The translations under genes were made by a program, and so were the position numbers. A DNA stretch of 64,000 nt, taken from JACTMJ01 sp039812845 (GTDB lineage Bacteria; Acidobacteriota; Terriglobia; Bryobacterales; Bryobacteraceae). The stretch spans positions 1-64,000 of the forward strand of contig JBDIBK010000002.1 in the NCBI GenBank assembly GCA_039812845.1. The letters run 5' to 3'. The notes below the pieces were generated by a model. That model had not been told where the DNA came from, made no database searches, and worked only from the letters and a program-made list of their open reading frames with translations. Position 1 is the first letter of the stretch, and each line of letters starts with the position of its first letter. Positions 1-7,886 of this stretch are shown here, one piece after another.

Positions 1-570
1 TGCCGCTGCTCAAAGGAAGGGGAAGCGGCCGGTGCCGGGGAAGCAAACCTGTTCGAATTGAAGCGGGTCGCCCTCCATTTGCTGGCGGGCTCTCGCCTGA
101 CGCCGGACGCGGCGCGCCACCATGAGCATCCCTTCCGCGCCGCCCGCGTTGACTGGGAGGGCGCGGACGTGGGCCGCCTGTTCGAGTTCCATCCAGAGCT
201 GCTCGAAGGCCGGGGCGCGGCGCTCTACCTGAACCTCGACGAAGTGCTGCGCCTTACCCCCGCCGCGAGCAAATACACGCCGCTGCGCCGCTACCCCACG
301 AGCAGCTTCGACCTTTCAGTGGTGGTGGACCATCGCGAACACGCGGGCGCCATCCAGGACGCCATTCGGGGCCACGCGGGAGAGCTTCTGGCCGACGTCC
401 AGTTTGTCCGCGCCTACGAGGGCGCGCCCCTGGCCGCCGGGCGTAAGAGCCTCAGCTACCGCCTGGTGGTGGGAGCGCTTGACCACACGCTCTCGAATGA
501 CGAACTTACCGGAATTCGGCAGCGCGTGATCGACGGCCTGCAACAGGCGGGACACGAACTCCGGATGTAG
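1..570 (+). CDS. pheT: Phenylalanine-tRNA ligase beta subunit, C-terminal part
   Basis: This is the 3' end of pheT; the reading frame is already open at base 1 and 189 residues are visible. PheT is the large subunit of the tetrameric cytoplasmic enzyme that charges tRNA-Phe. The last ~95 residues form the ferredoxin-fold anticodon-binding (FDX-ACB) domain, recognisable from YPTSSFDLSVVVD, followed by a FVRAYEG strand and a SLSYRL strand near the C-terminus. The upstream FELKRVALHLLAG and FEFHPELL blocks belong to the catalytic-like B6/B7 region typical of PheT. The beginning of the gene and any pheS partner lie outside the window. Family assignment is secure. Confidence 0.9.
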   Translation, partial: CRCSKEGEAAGAGEANLFELKRVALHLLAGSRLTPDAARHHEHPFRAARVDWEGADVGRLFEFHPELLEGRGAALYLNLDEVLRLTPAASKYTPLRRYPTSSFDLSVVVDHREHAGAIQDAIRGHAGELLADVQFVRAYEGAPLAAGRKSLSYRLVVGALDHTLSNDELTGIRQRVIDGLQQAGHELRM

Positions 571-644
571 CGCGCTGACGCAACGCGCGCATGTGATTTA
601 ATGGCGAAGCCGCCGGCCGTGACGCGGCCCGGAGGGAAGGCGCT

Positions 645-1538
645 ATGCAAGATACCACCCCCCGGCGGCAGCCGAGAATCCTCGGCCTGGGCGAAGTGCT
701 CTGGGATGTCTTCCCGGACGGCGAAGCCTTCGGCGGCGCGCCCGCGAATTTTGCGTGCCATTGCCGCGCGCTCGGGGCGGATGCCGCCGTCGTGAGCGCG
801 GTTGGCGACGACGAGCGCGGACACCGGGCCATCGCGTTTCTGGACGAGCACGGCGTCGATACCAGCCAGATCCAGGTACAGCCGGATGCGCCAACCGGAG
901 CCGTTCTTGTGCATCTCGATGCGGAGGGCAAGGCAGATTATCAGTTTCTGAGCGATACGGCGTGGGACCGCATCGCCTGGACCCCTTCGCTTCGGGAACT
1001 CGCCCTCTCGGCCGATGCGCTCTGCTTCGGCACGCTGGGGCAGCGCAGCGCGGCTTCGCGTGAGACCATCGGGCGTTTCCTGCGCGCCACAAGAAGCGAC
1101 TGCCTGCGGGTTTTCGACATCAATCTTCGCCAGCATTTCCATAGCGCCGAACTTGTGCGCGCCTCGCTCGAAGCGGCAAACGCGCTCAAGGTGAACGACG
1201 AAGAACTGCCCATGCTGGCGGACTGGTTTCGCCTTCAGGGGGAGCCGGAGCGCCAACTCGCCACGCTGCTCGATCATTTCGCCCTTCGCGCGGCCGTTCT
1301 GACGTGCGGGCCGCGCGGTGCCTGGATGATCACACCGGAGGGCTCCAGTTTCGCCAGCCCGCCGCCGGTGGATGTGGTGAGCACGGTGGGCGCGGGCGAC
1401 GCCTTCACGGCAGCGGTCGTGATGGGGCTGCTGGCCGGCAATCCCCTCGACGAGGTCAACCGGCGCGCGAACGCCATTGCCGCCTATGTCTGCACACAGC
1501 GGGGCGCGGTGCCTCCGCTGCCCGCCCGTCTTATATGA
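645..1538 (+). CDS. PfkB-family carbohydrate kinase (probable fructokinase)
   Basis: A 297-residue ribokinase/PfkB-fold sugar kinase that should phosphorylate a cytoplasmic monosaccharide with ATP. The N-terminal substrate motif GGAPAN lies at residues 30-35 and the C-terminal signature GAGDAF at 249-254, with D252 as expected catalytic base. The opening ILGLGEVLWDVFPDG is of the fructokinase subgroup, but the exact sugar cannot be read from sequence. The ATG is preceded by AGGGAAGG. A sugar-porter transporter follows 93 bases downstream on the same strand, so uptake and phosphorylation of one sugar is a reasonable inference. Confidence 0.85.
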   Translation: MQDTTPRRQPRILGLGEVLWDVFPDGEAFGGAPANFACHCRALGADAAVVSAVGDDERGHRAIAFLDEHGVDTSQIQVQPDAPTGAVLVHLDAEGKADYQFLSDTAWDRIAWTPSLRELALSADALCFGTLGQRSAASRETIGRFLRATRSDCLRVFDINLRQHFHSAELVRASLEAANALKVNDEELPMLADWFRLQGEPERQLATLLDHFALRAAVLTCGPRGAWMITPEGSSFASPPPVDVVSTVGAGDAFTAAVVMGLLAGNPLDEVNRRANAIAAYVCTQRGAVPPLPARLI

Positions 1539-1631
1539 GAATGGACAAGTGCCGCAAGCGCGGAGTGCCTGGGGCGGGAAGCTTCTCCGCGCGGGATGCG
1601 CGGGGCGGGACAAGGGTGACGAAGGAGAGCA

Positions 1632-2969
1632 ATGAATCACCGCAAGTTATTCGTGTGGTCCATCACGGCGGCCTTGGCCGGCTTCCTGTTTGGCTTCGAT
1701 ACGATCGTGATCTCCGGGGCCGAACAGAAGATTCAATCCGTCTGGAACCTCGACAGCATGATGCACGGATTGGCGATGAGCGCCGCGCTCTGGGGCACCG
1801 TGCTGGGAGCGGTCTTCGGGGGATGGCCCACGGAACGGCTGGGCAGGCGGCAAGCCCTCATCTGGATTGGAGCGTTCTACTTTGTCTCCGCCGTGTGGTC
1901 CGGACTTGCCACGGACCCGTATACCTTCATGATTGCCCGCTTTATCGGGGGTCTGGGAGTGGGCGGCGCCACGGTGGCATCCCCGCTCTATATCTCCGAA
2001 ATCTCGCCCGCCGGGCTGCGCGGGCGGCTTGCCGGCATGTTCCAGTTCAATATCGTGCTTGGCGTGCTGGCCGCCTTCATCTCAAACTACCTGCTCGGGC
2101 AGTACGTGAATGAAGACGTGGCCTGGCGATGGATGCTGGGCGTCGAAGCTTTCCCGGCCATCGCTTATACACTGCTCTGCTTTACGCTTCCGGAAAGCCC
2201 GCGCTGGCTGATTGTGCATGGCGGGCGGCGGCGGGAGGGAATGGAAGTCTTCCGCCAGATCAACCCGGACTTCACCGAAGCGCAGATCCTTCGCCTTACG
2301 GATTCGGTGGAGGAAAGCGCGGGGGATCGCGCGACGCCCGAAAAGTTCTTCACGCGGCGATTGCGCATTCCGATTCTGCTGGCCTTCTTGATCGCGTTCT
2401 TCAACCAGCTTTCCGGCATCAACGCGGTGCTCTACTTCGCGCCGCGCATCTTCGAGTGGACGGGCCTCGCCAAGAACGCGGCCCTGCTGCAATCGGTGGG
2501 CATTGGGATCGTCAATCTCTTCTGCACGTATCTTGGGGTCTGGCTGATTGACAAACTCGGACGCCGCACGCTGCTCTATATCGGCTCGGTCGGATATATC
2601 CTTTCTCTCGGCGTCTGCGCCTGGGCTTTCCACGTCCAGAGCTATGCGATCGTGCCCATCTGCATCTTTGCCTTTATCGGCGCGCATGCGGTGGGGCAGG
2701 GCGCGGTGATCTGGGTCTTCCTCAGCGAGATCTTCCCCAACCGCCATCGCGCTGCCGGGCAGGCGCTGGGCAGTTCGACGCACTGGTTCTTCGCGGCATC
2801 GCTGACATTGGCCTTCCCGAAGATGGCTGAGGCATTGCCCCCGGCGGCCATCTTCGGCTTCTTCTGCTTCATGATGTGCCTGCAGTTGCTTTGGGTGAAG
2901 CTGATGGTTCCGGAAACCAAGAACGTTCCGCTCGAAGAGATGGAAAAGCGGCTGGGAGTGGCCGCATAG
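1632..2969 (+). CDS. Sugar-porter family MFS transporter
   Basis: A 445-residue inner-membrane transporter with about 12 transmembrane helices. Sugar-porter signatures are present: the loop 2-3 motif ending in ERLGRR, PESPRWL after helix 6, QLSGINAVLYFAP in helix 7, a WVFLSEIFPNRHR loop and the C-terminal PETKNVPLEEME. These are features of the XylE/GLUT group, usually proton-sugar symporters. The start has a good ribosome site, AAGGAGAG, 4 bases upstream. It follows the PfkB kinase and probably supplies its substrate; the sugar is not determined. Confidence 0.88.
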   Translation: MNHRKLFVWSITAALAGFLFGFDTIVISGAEQKIQSVWNLDSMMHGLAMSAALWGTVLGAVFGGWPTERLGRRQALIWIGAFYFVSAVWSGLATDPYTFMIARFIGGLGVGGATVASPLYISEISPAGLRGRLAGMFQFNIVLGVLAAFISNYLLGQYVNEDVAWRWMLGVEAFPAIAYTLLCFTLPESPRWLIVHGGRRREGMEVFRQINPDFTEAQILRLTDSVEESAGDRATPEKFFTRRLRIPILLAFLIAFFNQLSGINAVLYFAPRIFEWTGLAKNAALLQSVGIGIVNLFCTYLGVWLIDKLGRRTLLYIGSVGYILSLGVCAWAFHVQSYAIVPICIFAFIGAHAVGQGAVIWVFLSEIFPNRHRAAGQALGSSTHWFFAASLTLAFPKMAEALPPAAIFGFFCFMMCLQLLWVKLMVPETKNVPLEEMEKRLGVAA

Positions 2970-3029
2970 GGCACGCGCGCGGCGGGATTGCGATTTGTCT
3001 TTCCCCCGCATCCCTAGGACAATAAAAGA

Positions 3030-3260
3030 GTGACTACCCGGAAACTGATCAGCGTGAATGCGAACCTCGCCCTGGTGATCGATTCGGGCGTGCTGCAAAT
3101 CCTCGACATCGACGAGGAAACCGATCTGAAACTTTCCACGGATGGCGACTGCCTGGTGATGACTCCAATTCGGGCCAAGGGACGCAAGCGCCGCTTCCAT
3201 GCCGCGCTGGATTCGGTGGCAAAAGAGTACGACGGGATGCTTCGGGAGATGGTGGAGTAA
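3030..3260 (+). CDS. AbrB/MazE-like antitoxin
   Basis: A 76-residue protein starting at GTG. The first ~50 residues fit a swapped-hairpin AbrB/MazE DNA-binding fold: a short RKLISVNANLALVID strand-turn, then LDIDEETDLKLS and DCLVMTPI. The charged C-terminal tail (RAKGRKRRF and a helix ending KEYDGMLREMV) would be the toxin-binding arm. It ends one base before the Doc-like gene, the standard antitoxin-toxin order. Such antitoxins normally repress their own operon. Family call is moderate because the protein is short. Confidence 0.7.
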   Translation: MTTRKLISVNANLALVIDSGVLQILDIDEETDLKLSTDGDCLVMTPIRAKGRKRRFHAALDSVAKEYDGMLREMVE

Positions 3261-3261
3261 C

Positions 3262-3732
3262 GTGGAATCGACGGCCACAGTCGCGTCAAAGCCCGCCTTC
3301 CTTACGCTGAAGGAAGTGATGGACATTCACGACGAGATGGTGCGTCTTTATGGGGGCAAGCGCGGCATCCGGGATTCGGCCCTGCTTGAATCGTCGCTCA
3401 CCATGCCCCGCACGGGCATCGTGGGCCAATATCTGCACAACGGCCTTTTTGAGATGGCCGCCGCGTACCTGTTCCACTTCAGCCGCAACCGGCCTTTTTT
3501 TTCCGCGAATGACCGAACTGCCGTCGCGTCGGCGCTCATCTTCCTGCGGGTGAACGGCTACGAAGCCCACTGCCCGGCCCAGGAACTGCACGATCTGGTG
3601 AATGCCGTGGTGCAGCAAAAGGCGGACAAGGAAATTATCGCCTGGTTCTTCCAGACCCACTCCAGGCCCACTGGCGTGCCCGATCTGCCGGAAGGCGCAG
3701 CCGAGGCCGCGTCTCCTTCCGCCGAGGCGTAG
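3262..3732 (+). CDS. Doc-family (death-on-curing) toxin with altered Fic active site
   Basis: A 156-residue Doc-type Fic-fold protein. The N-terminus (LTLKEVMDIHDEMVRLYGG, then RDSALLESSL) matches the family. GTG start directly after the antitoxin stop, with GGAG inside the antitoxin end as ribosome site. Doc enzymes phosphorylate EF-Tu using an H-x-F-x-[D/E]-[G/A]-N-K-R motif. Here the segment at residues 76-85 reads NRPFFSANDR: the catalytic His is Arg77, the acidic residue is Ser81 and the Lys is Asp84, while Phe79, Asn83 and Arg85 remain. The frame is continuous through an eight-T run. It is probably catalytically impaired, yet otherwise full length. The last ~20 residues are an Ala/Pro/Glu-rich extension. 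Confidence 0.82.
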   Translation: MESTATVASKPAFLTLKEVMDIHDEMVRLYGGKRGIRDSALLESSLTMPRTGIVGQYLHNGLFEMAAAYLFHFSRNRPFFSANDRTAVASALIFLRVNGYEAHCPAQELHDLVNAVVQQKADKEIIAWFFQTHSRPTGVPDLPEGAAEAASPSAEA

Positions 3733-3750
3733 GAAACAAGCGGCATCCGC

Positions 3751-5115
3751 TCAGTGCCGACCGTCCTCAGCCTTGTCCAGCGATTCAATCTCCAGCCTCT
3801 CCGAGCGAATGGTGATCTTCGGCGCGCCCGCTTTCCCACCCTGAATGCGGCTGCCGGATTCGCTTGATTCCACCGCGAAGGCGAGGCCTGTGCGGTTCTC
3901 AATCTCTCCCTTTCGCGTCTCGCCGTCGAGCGCAAACGCGTCACCCTCACGCACGGCCAGCACCACCTTGCCGCGCCGAACATCGATCGTCATGGGGGAC
4001 ACGGTTTTCCCGGCGTTGCGAATCTCGGCGTCGCCCCGCTCCAGGGTTAATTCCAGAGGGCCGGTGAACCGCTCCAGTTCGATATCCTTCGATTCGCTCG
4101 AAATGCGCAGAGGACCCGTAATGCCGTTGCCCTCAAAGCGGCCGCGGTCCGCCGTCACTTCGCCGGGGATTGCCAGCGCGCGCAGGTCGAGCAGGCGGCC
4201 TTCCATGCTCACGGGCTGGGCCAGGCCTCGCAGTTCGATATTCCCTCCGAACGAGCCGGAGATCGTCACCGGTCCGGCGATCCTTTCGAGGGACAGATCG
4301 TCTCCGCGGCTGACCGCGATCTCCACAAGGCCCTTCACATCCCGCAACTGAATGTGGCTGCCGCGATTGAACTTTACTCGAACGTCTCCGCCGGCATCCT
4401 TCACCTGAACGTCGCCTTCATCGGCCGCAAGCAGCATCTTGCCATCCACCTGGTTCACTTCGTAATCGGTATTTCGCCCGCGCGTTTCGATCTGCATCGA
4501 CCGGGGCACGCGGATCTGGAGATACGAGGCGAGGCGGTTGTCGGAGGACACCGCTTCCTGATTGGTGCGCACGATCACCAAATCCCCCTGCCGCTCCATG
4601 ACGGCCTTTCGCCCGCGCCAGACCTTGGCTGCATCCTCTTCGGAGAGCGCGCGAACACTCTCGCGGCCGGTAACGCGGATCTCCTGCGTATCCTCACCGG
4701 AGAAAACCACTTCCCCCCGAAGATTCTCCACCATCAGCCGCGTGGCGCCATCGACGGGCATGCGCAGTTCGTCCAGGCTGAAATCGTGCGCTTCCCCGAA
4801 CATCCTCAGCCCGTTTACGCGGAAAGGAAAACCGTCGGCGAAGTGCCGCACCACAAACAGGCCGCTGCCCATCAGAGAGATCAGCGCCACCAGAAACCAC
4901 TCCCCGCCGCGAATTCCCTGGGGCAATAGAGGCTCGGAACCCCGGCTCCAGATCACCAGTTCCACCAGCCGAATCACGCCCCACCCCACCAGGATCCAGG
5001 GCCATTGGACGGCGAGGATATCGAGGAAACGAAGCTGCGGGCTGAGGTTGCTGGCAAGCAGCAGAGCACCAAGCAGAATGAGAACGAGGGGACCGATCAC
5101 CGAGGTTCTACGCAT
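3751..5115 (-). CDS. Membrane-anchored DUF4097-type beta-solenoid protein
   Basis: A 454-residue protein with an N-terminal membrane hairpin of LiaF/DUF5668 type (IGPLVLILLGALLLASN, then the W-P helix QWPWILVGWGVIRL) and a third hydrophobic segment near residue 85. The remaining ~330 residues have the repeated short strands (VKDAGGDVRVKFNRG, IAGPVTISGSFGGNIEL, FTGPLELTLERGDAEI) of DUF4097-like adhesin/beta-helix domains. This part presumably lies outside the cytoplasm. The ATG at 5115 was chosen because GAGGAGGGAA sits just upstream. It is the last gene of the ECF cassette and overlaps the preceding small membrane gene by 8 bases. No enzymatic motif is seen. Confidence 0.75.
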   Translation of the reverse strand: MRRTSVIGPLVLILLGALLLASNLSPQLRFLDILAVQWPWILVGWGVIRLVELVIWSRGSEPLLPQGIRGGEWFLVALISLMGSGLFVVRHFADGFPFRVNGLRMFGEAHDFSLDELRMPVDGATRLMVENLRGEVVFSGEDTQEIRVTGRESVRALSEEDAAKVWRGRKAVMERQGDLVIVRTNQEAVSSDNRLASYLQIRVPRSMQIETRGRNTDYEVNQVDGKMLLAADEGDVQVKDAGGDVRVKFNRGSHIQLRDVKGLVEIAVSRGDDLSLERIAGPVTISGSFGGNIELRGLAQPVSMEGRLLDLRALAIPGEVTADRGRFEGNGITGPLRISSESKDIELERFTGPLELTLERGDAEIRNAGKTVSPMTIDVRRGKVVLAVREGDAFALDGETRKGEIENRTGLAFAVESSESGSRIQGGKAGAPKITIRSERLEIESLDKAEDGRH

Positions 5116-5329
5116 GATAGTTCCCTCCTCCGCCAGCGACATTATTCCCGGATACCGTGCGCAGGTAAAGCCACTCCAGCAGTTTCATCAGCCCGAAACT
5201 GATCAGGAGCACCGGCCAAGTCTGCCATACCGGAGCCACTTGGCCGTAGGCGAGCAGGAAGAGGGTGCCGAGCACGATGAGCTGCACCGGCCCTCGCGCG
5301 GCTCGAATGAGATTCAATGTGTTATTCAT
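5108..5329 (-). CDS. Small two-helix membrane protein of the LiaF/DUF5668 type
   Basis: A 73-residue protein consisting almost entirely of one transmembrane hairpin: RGPVQLIVLGTLFLLAYGQ, then WQTWPVLLISFGLMKLLE, ending in a short Gly-rich tail. The GP..LI.LG and W-P motifs are the same as in both flanking genes. It overlaps the next gene's start by 8 bases, implying translational coupling. Function is unknown; by context it belongs to the ECF-controlled envelope cassette. Confidence 0.7.
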   Translation of the reverse strand: MNNTLNLIRAARGPVQLIVLGTLFLLAYGQVAPVWQTWPVLLISFGLMKLLEWLYLRTVSGNNVAGGGGNYHA

Positions 5330-5410
5330 GACGACGTTCCTCTCCGCGACCGGCCAACCGGCCGCCTAAACGGCCGCGCGATTCACCAGATTCGCTCCCT
5401 GTATTCCCGG

Positions 5411-6235
5411 CTATGGACGCCCGCCTTCCGCGGACATCCGCTCATAGAGCATCCACCCGCCAGCCGCGATCAGCACCACCGGCCAGAAGCGCAACAGAAT
5501 ACGCAAGGAAATCAGGTCGAACTGCGCGAGAAGAAAAACGACGCCCAGGGCGATGAGCACCACGGGGCCAACGGGAAACCCGGAACTCCGCGAGCGCATG
5601 GGGAAGAGGCTCGAAATATCGTCCACGGGCAAGCCCGCGGCCCGCTTCTTCGCCGTATGATAGGCCTCGAACGGCATGTAGAGATACCAGATCGCGATCA
5701 ACAAGCCGAACAGCGGTTCGAATCCGCTGGCGGCGTCCGACGAGACAATGCTGATCAGCAGGCCGAGCACGACGACGTGGACAATGGCCTTGACGTACTG
5801 CGCGTTGTACACGGCTCCGACGCCGGGTATGAGGCCCAGCAGGAAGGCAAGGCCGGGCGATGCGGAATCGGCGGCTGCCATCCGGTACGGCGACGCGGGT
5901 TCCGACGGGCCATGGGCGCCGAACGCGCCGGAAGGAGGCGGCGGATAGGGCGGCTGTCCATAAGCCGTCTGCGAGCGCGGTGCATGGTCGGGGCAGTAGA
6001 CCACCCCCTGCACGGAAATCGCTTCCGAGGCGGTTAAGCCGCAGCCGCAGACCCGGCAATAGTTGACGATGGGAGGCGCGGCCGTATGCGGAGGATCCGG
6101 GGAGGCAGACGCTCCCCAGGAACTTCCCTCAAAGCCGGGAGACTGGCGTTCCCGGTCCACCGCGGGTGGCAGCCCGGTGCCCGGCTCCATTTCCGGATTG
6201 CGTTCGTCTTGTGGCCTTTCCATTGGTTCCGGCAT
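5411..6235 (-). CDS. B-box/zinc-ribbon membrane protein of the ECF cassette
   Basis: A 274-residue protein. After a Pro/Glu-rich N-terminus there is a cytoplasmic zinc-binding segment (CRVCGCG, then CPDH about 20 residues later) resembling the B-box-type ribbon. A proline-rich linker follows, then a hydrophobic region with a Gly-rich hairpin (PGLAFLLGLIPGVGAVYNAQY) seen in TM2/B-box membrane proteins. It ends with the LiaF-like hairpin VGPVVLIALGVVFLLAQF ... RFWPVVLIAAGG. The ATG is preceded by GGAGGTG. Probably co-transcribed with the anti-sigma gene upstream. No catalytic motif is visible. Confidence 0.72.
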   Translation of the reverse strand: MPEPMERPQDERNPEMEPGTGLPPAVDRERQSPGFEGSSWGASASPDPPHTAAPPIVNYCRVCGCGLTASEAISVQGVVYCPDHAPRSQTAYGQPPYPPPPSGAFGAHGPSEPASPYRMAAADSASPGLAFLLGLIPGVGAVYNAQYVKAIVHVVVLGLLISIVSSDAASGFEPLFGLLIAIWYLYMPFEAYHTAKKRAAGLPVDDISSLFPMRSRSSGFPVGPVVLIALGVVFLLAQFDLISLRILLRFWPVVLIAAGGWMLYERMSAEGGRP

Positions 6236-6352
6236 GGTTCTTCACCTCCAACTGGTCTCCCTATTCGTTCGCTCCGGCGTCACTCCTTGGCGAATGGGCA
6301 AGCCGGATTTCGATCTGTTTCGGGCACATGCGCTCCGCAGCTCCGGCTGCGG

Positions 6353-7015
6353 TCACTTGTCCTTCGCCTTTCGCTTCTGCTCGCCCGGTCCGCTCGGCTG
6401 CGCTGCTGGCGGTTGGACCGTCGGTTCCGGAACAATCTCGGTTTCGGGATCTTCGAGGCGGCTGGCCGCCCGCTCCCTTTCCTGGTCCAGTTGCGCGCGC
6501 CATTCCTGCACCCGCGAGCGCATCTCGTACACCACCCGCAGACTCTCGTAATATTTCGCCGCGCGATCCCACACGCGCTGCGCGCGATACTCCACGGAAC
6601 TCCAGATCGCCGTTGGCTTCAGATCGGCCGCCGTAACGCGGTCAATTCTGGTTCCGGTCAACTGCCCGATCATGGAGATGGAGAGCACGGTCATCGCCAT
6701 CCCCATCACAAAACGCGGCTGCAGCACCGGGGAGAGGAACGCGGCCAGCGCCTGAAACAGGCCCGTGCTCGATTTTGCGCGTTCCGCCTCCCGCCGGGCG
6801 TCGTCCAGGCTGGACTGAATGCGGGCATAGAGCGCGGGCGGCGGTTCCGGGGCATCCACCTGCCCAAGCAGGCGCATTCCTTCGGCCGCATCCGCAACAA
6901 ATTCGGCAAGGTCGGGATAGAGCGGCAGGTATTTCTCAAACTCCGCCGCATCCCGCTCACCGAGGACGCCGTCCAGGTAATCCGTAATTAAAGCTTCGAG
7001 TTGTGCGCGGTTCAT
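6353..7015 (-). CDS. Anti-sigma factor (membrane-spanning) of the first ECF system
   Basis: A 220-residue protein with a cytoplasmic N-terminal helical domain (ALITDYLDGVLGERDAAEFEKYL) of the anti-sigma type, lacking the zinc Cys pair found in ZAS members. One probable transmembrane helix follows (FVMGMAMTVLSISMIG), then a long charged coiled-coil-prone segment with many Arg/Glu, and a Pro-rich end. Start ATG at 7015 has GAGGAGG upstream. It lies 32 bases after the sigma gene, the usual sigma/anti-sigma order. Sequestering the cognate sigma factor until an envelope signal arrives is inferred from family and position. Confidence 0.75.
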   Translation of the reverse strand: MNRAQLEALITDYLDGVLGERDAAEFEKYLPLYPDLAEFVADAAEGMRLLGQVDAPEPPPALYARIQSSLDDARREAERAKSSTGLFQALAAFLSPVLQPRFVMGMAMTVLSISMIGQLTGTRIDRVTAADLKPTAIWSSVEYRAQRVWDRAAKYYESLRVVYEMRSRVQEWRAQLDQERERAASRLEDPETEIVPEPTVQPPAAQPSGPGEQKRKAKDK

Positions 7016-7047
7016 CGCCGCCTCCTCGTCCGGCCTGCCCTCTCTCA

Positions 7048-7746
7048 TCAGGCCGTCACTTTCCTGTTTCGAAGCAGCCGCGCCAATTCAGCCCGGCCCC
7101 GGTTTAACCGTGATTTCACCGTTCCCTCGGGAATCGAGAGCACGCCCGCGATTTCCCGGTACTCCATCTCTTCGAGATCCCGCAGGATCACAGTCTCTCG
7201 CAATTCCGGCGAAAGCCGCGCCAGCGCTTGCTGGATCAACTCTCCCGCTTCCCGCCCGGCGAGCCTGGCATCGGCGCGCATCGCCGAGGAGCCTCGCGCC
7301 TCCAATGCGGGAAGCCGCTCCTCGATCGAATCCGACGCCCGCTGCAATTTGGACTTGCGGTAATGGTCGATCAGCAGGTTTCTCGTCATCCGCGCCAGCC
7401 AAACCGCAAACACTCCTTCCCGAGCCCGGAAACTCCCGAGGGAGCGGAAGAGCCGGAGAAACACGTCCTGAGTGAGATCCTGCGCCTCCGTATCCGAACC
7501 GGTGAAGCGAAAGCAGATGCCGTAGACACGACGGGTATGCGTCCGGACCAGATCTTCCCAAGCGGCGTCTTCTCCCGCGAGACACCGCTCCACCAGTTGC
7601 ATGTCGGGATCCAAGAATCGTGTCCTCGCTTGTCGATCGAAGCTCCGAAGCGCGCTCCCCCAGCGACCGGGAAAGCGGTCCCCCATGGCGTCGGCGTCCG
7701 TTGTTCCAGCCGGTCCAGGGTCGCTCCAGGTGATCACGGCCTCCAT
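7048..7746 (-). CDS. ECF RNA polymerase sigma factor
   Basis: A 232-residue sigma-70 family protein of ECF architecture. Region 2 spans the core-binding and -10 helices (EDLVRTHTRRVYGICFRF, TQDVFLRLFRSLGSF, WLARMTRNLLIDHYR). Region 4 carries the -35 helix-turn-helix (LSPELRETVILRDLEE ... IAGVLSIPEGTVKSRLNRGR). There is no region 1 or 3. The start at 7746 was chosen for its AGGAAGGAG site; a longer N-terminus is possible but has no such site. It heads the run sigma, anti-sigma, B-box protein, small membrane protein, DUF4097 protein. A candidate self-recognised promoter is at 7780-7804. Confidence 0.9.
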   Translation of the reverse strand: MEAVITWSDPGPAGTTDADAMGDRFPGRWGSALRSFDRQARTRFLDPDMQLVERCLAGEDAAWEDLVRTHTRRVYGICFRFTGSDTEAQDLTQDVFLRLFRSLGSFRAREGVFAVWLARMTRNLLIDHYRKSKLQRASDSIEERLPALEARGSSAMRADARLAGREAGELIQQALARLSPELRETVILRDLEEMEYREIAGVLSIPEGTVKSRLNRGRAELARLLRNRKVTA

Positions 7747-7779
7747 CGCTCTCCTTCCTGAATGCCTTACACTGTGGAG

Positions 7780-7804
7780 AACGAAGGAATGCATCGAAAA
7801 GTTC
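7780..7804 (-). promoter_or_regulatory. Candidate ECF-type autoregulatory promoter
   Basis: On the minus strand a GAAC box (7804-7801) is separated by 17 bases from CGTT (7783-7780). This matches the general GGAAC/CGTT pattern of ECF sigma promoters and lies about 34 bases before the sigma factor ATG. No better sigma-70 hexamers were noticed here. Self-activation of the cassette is inference. Confidence 0.4.
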
Positions 7805-7886
7805 ACGGCATGATTGGTTTGCTCGTCGCTAATTCATTGTATGGCGAAGCGTCCGCGGCCCCAATCGCCGTTTGCGCCGGAGTTCC

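Noticed and set aside
7747..7806. Longer N-terminus for the first ECF sigma factor
   Set aside because: The extension lacks a ribosome site and crosses the candidate promoter; the ATG at 7746 has AGGAAGGAG.
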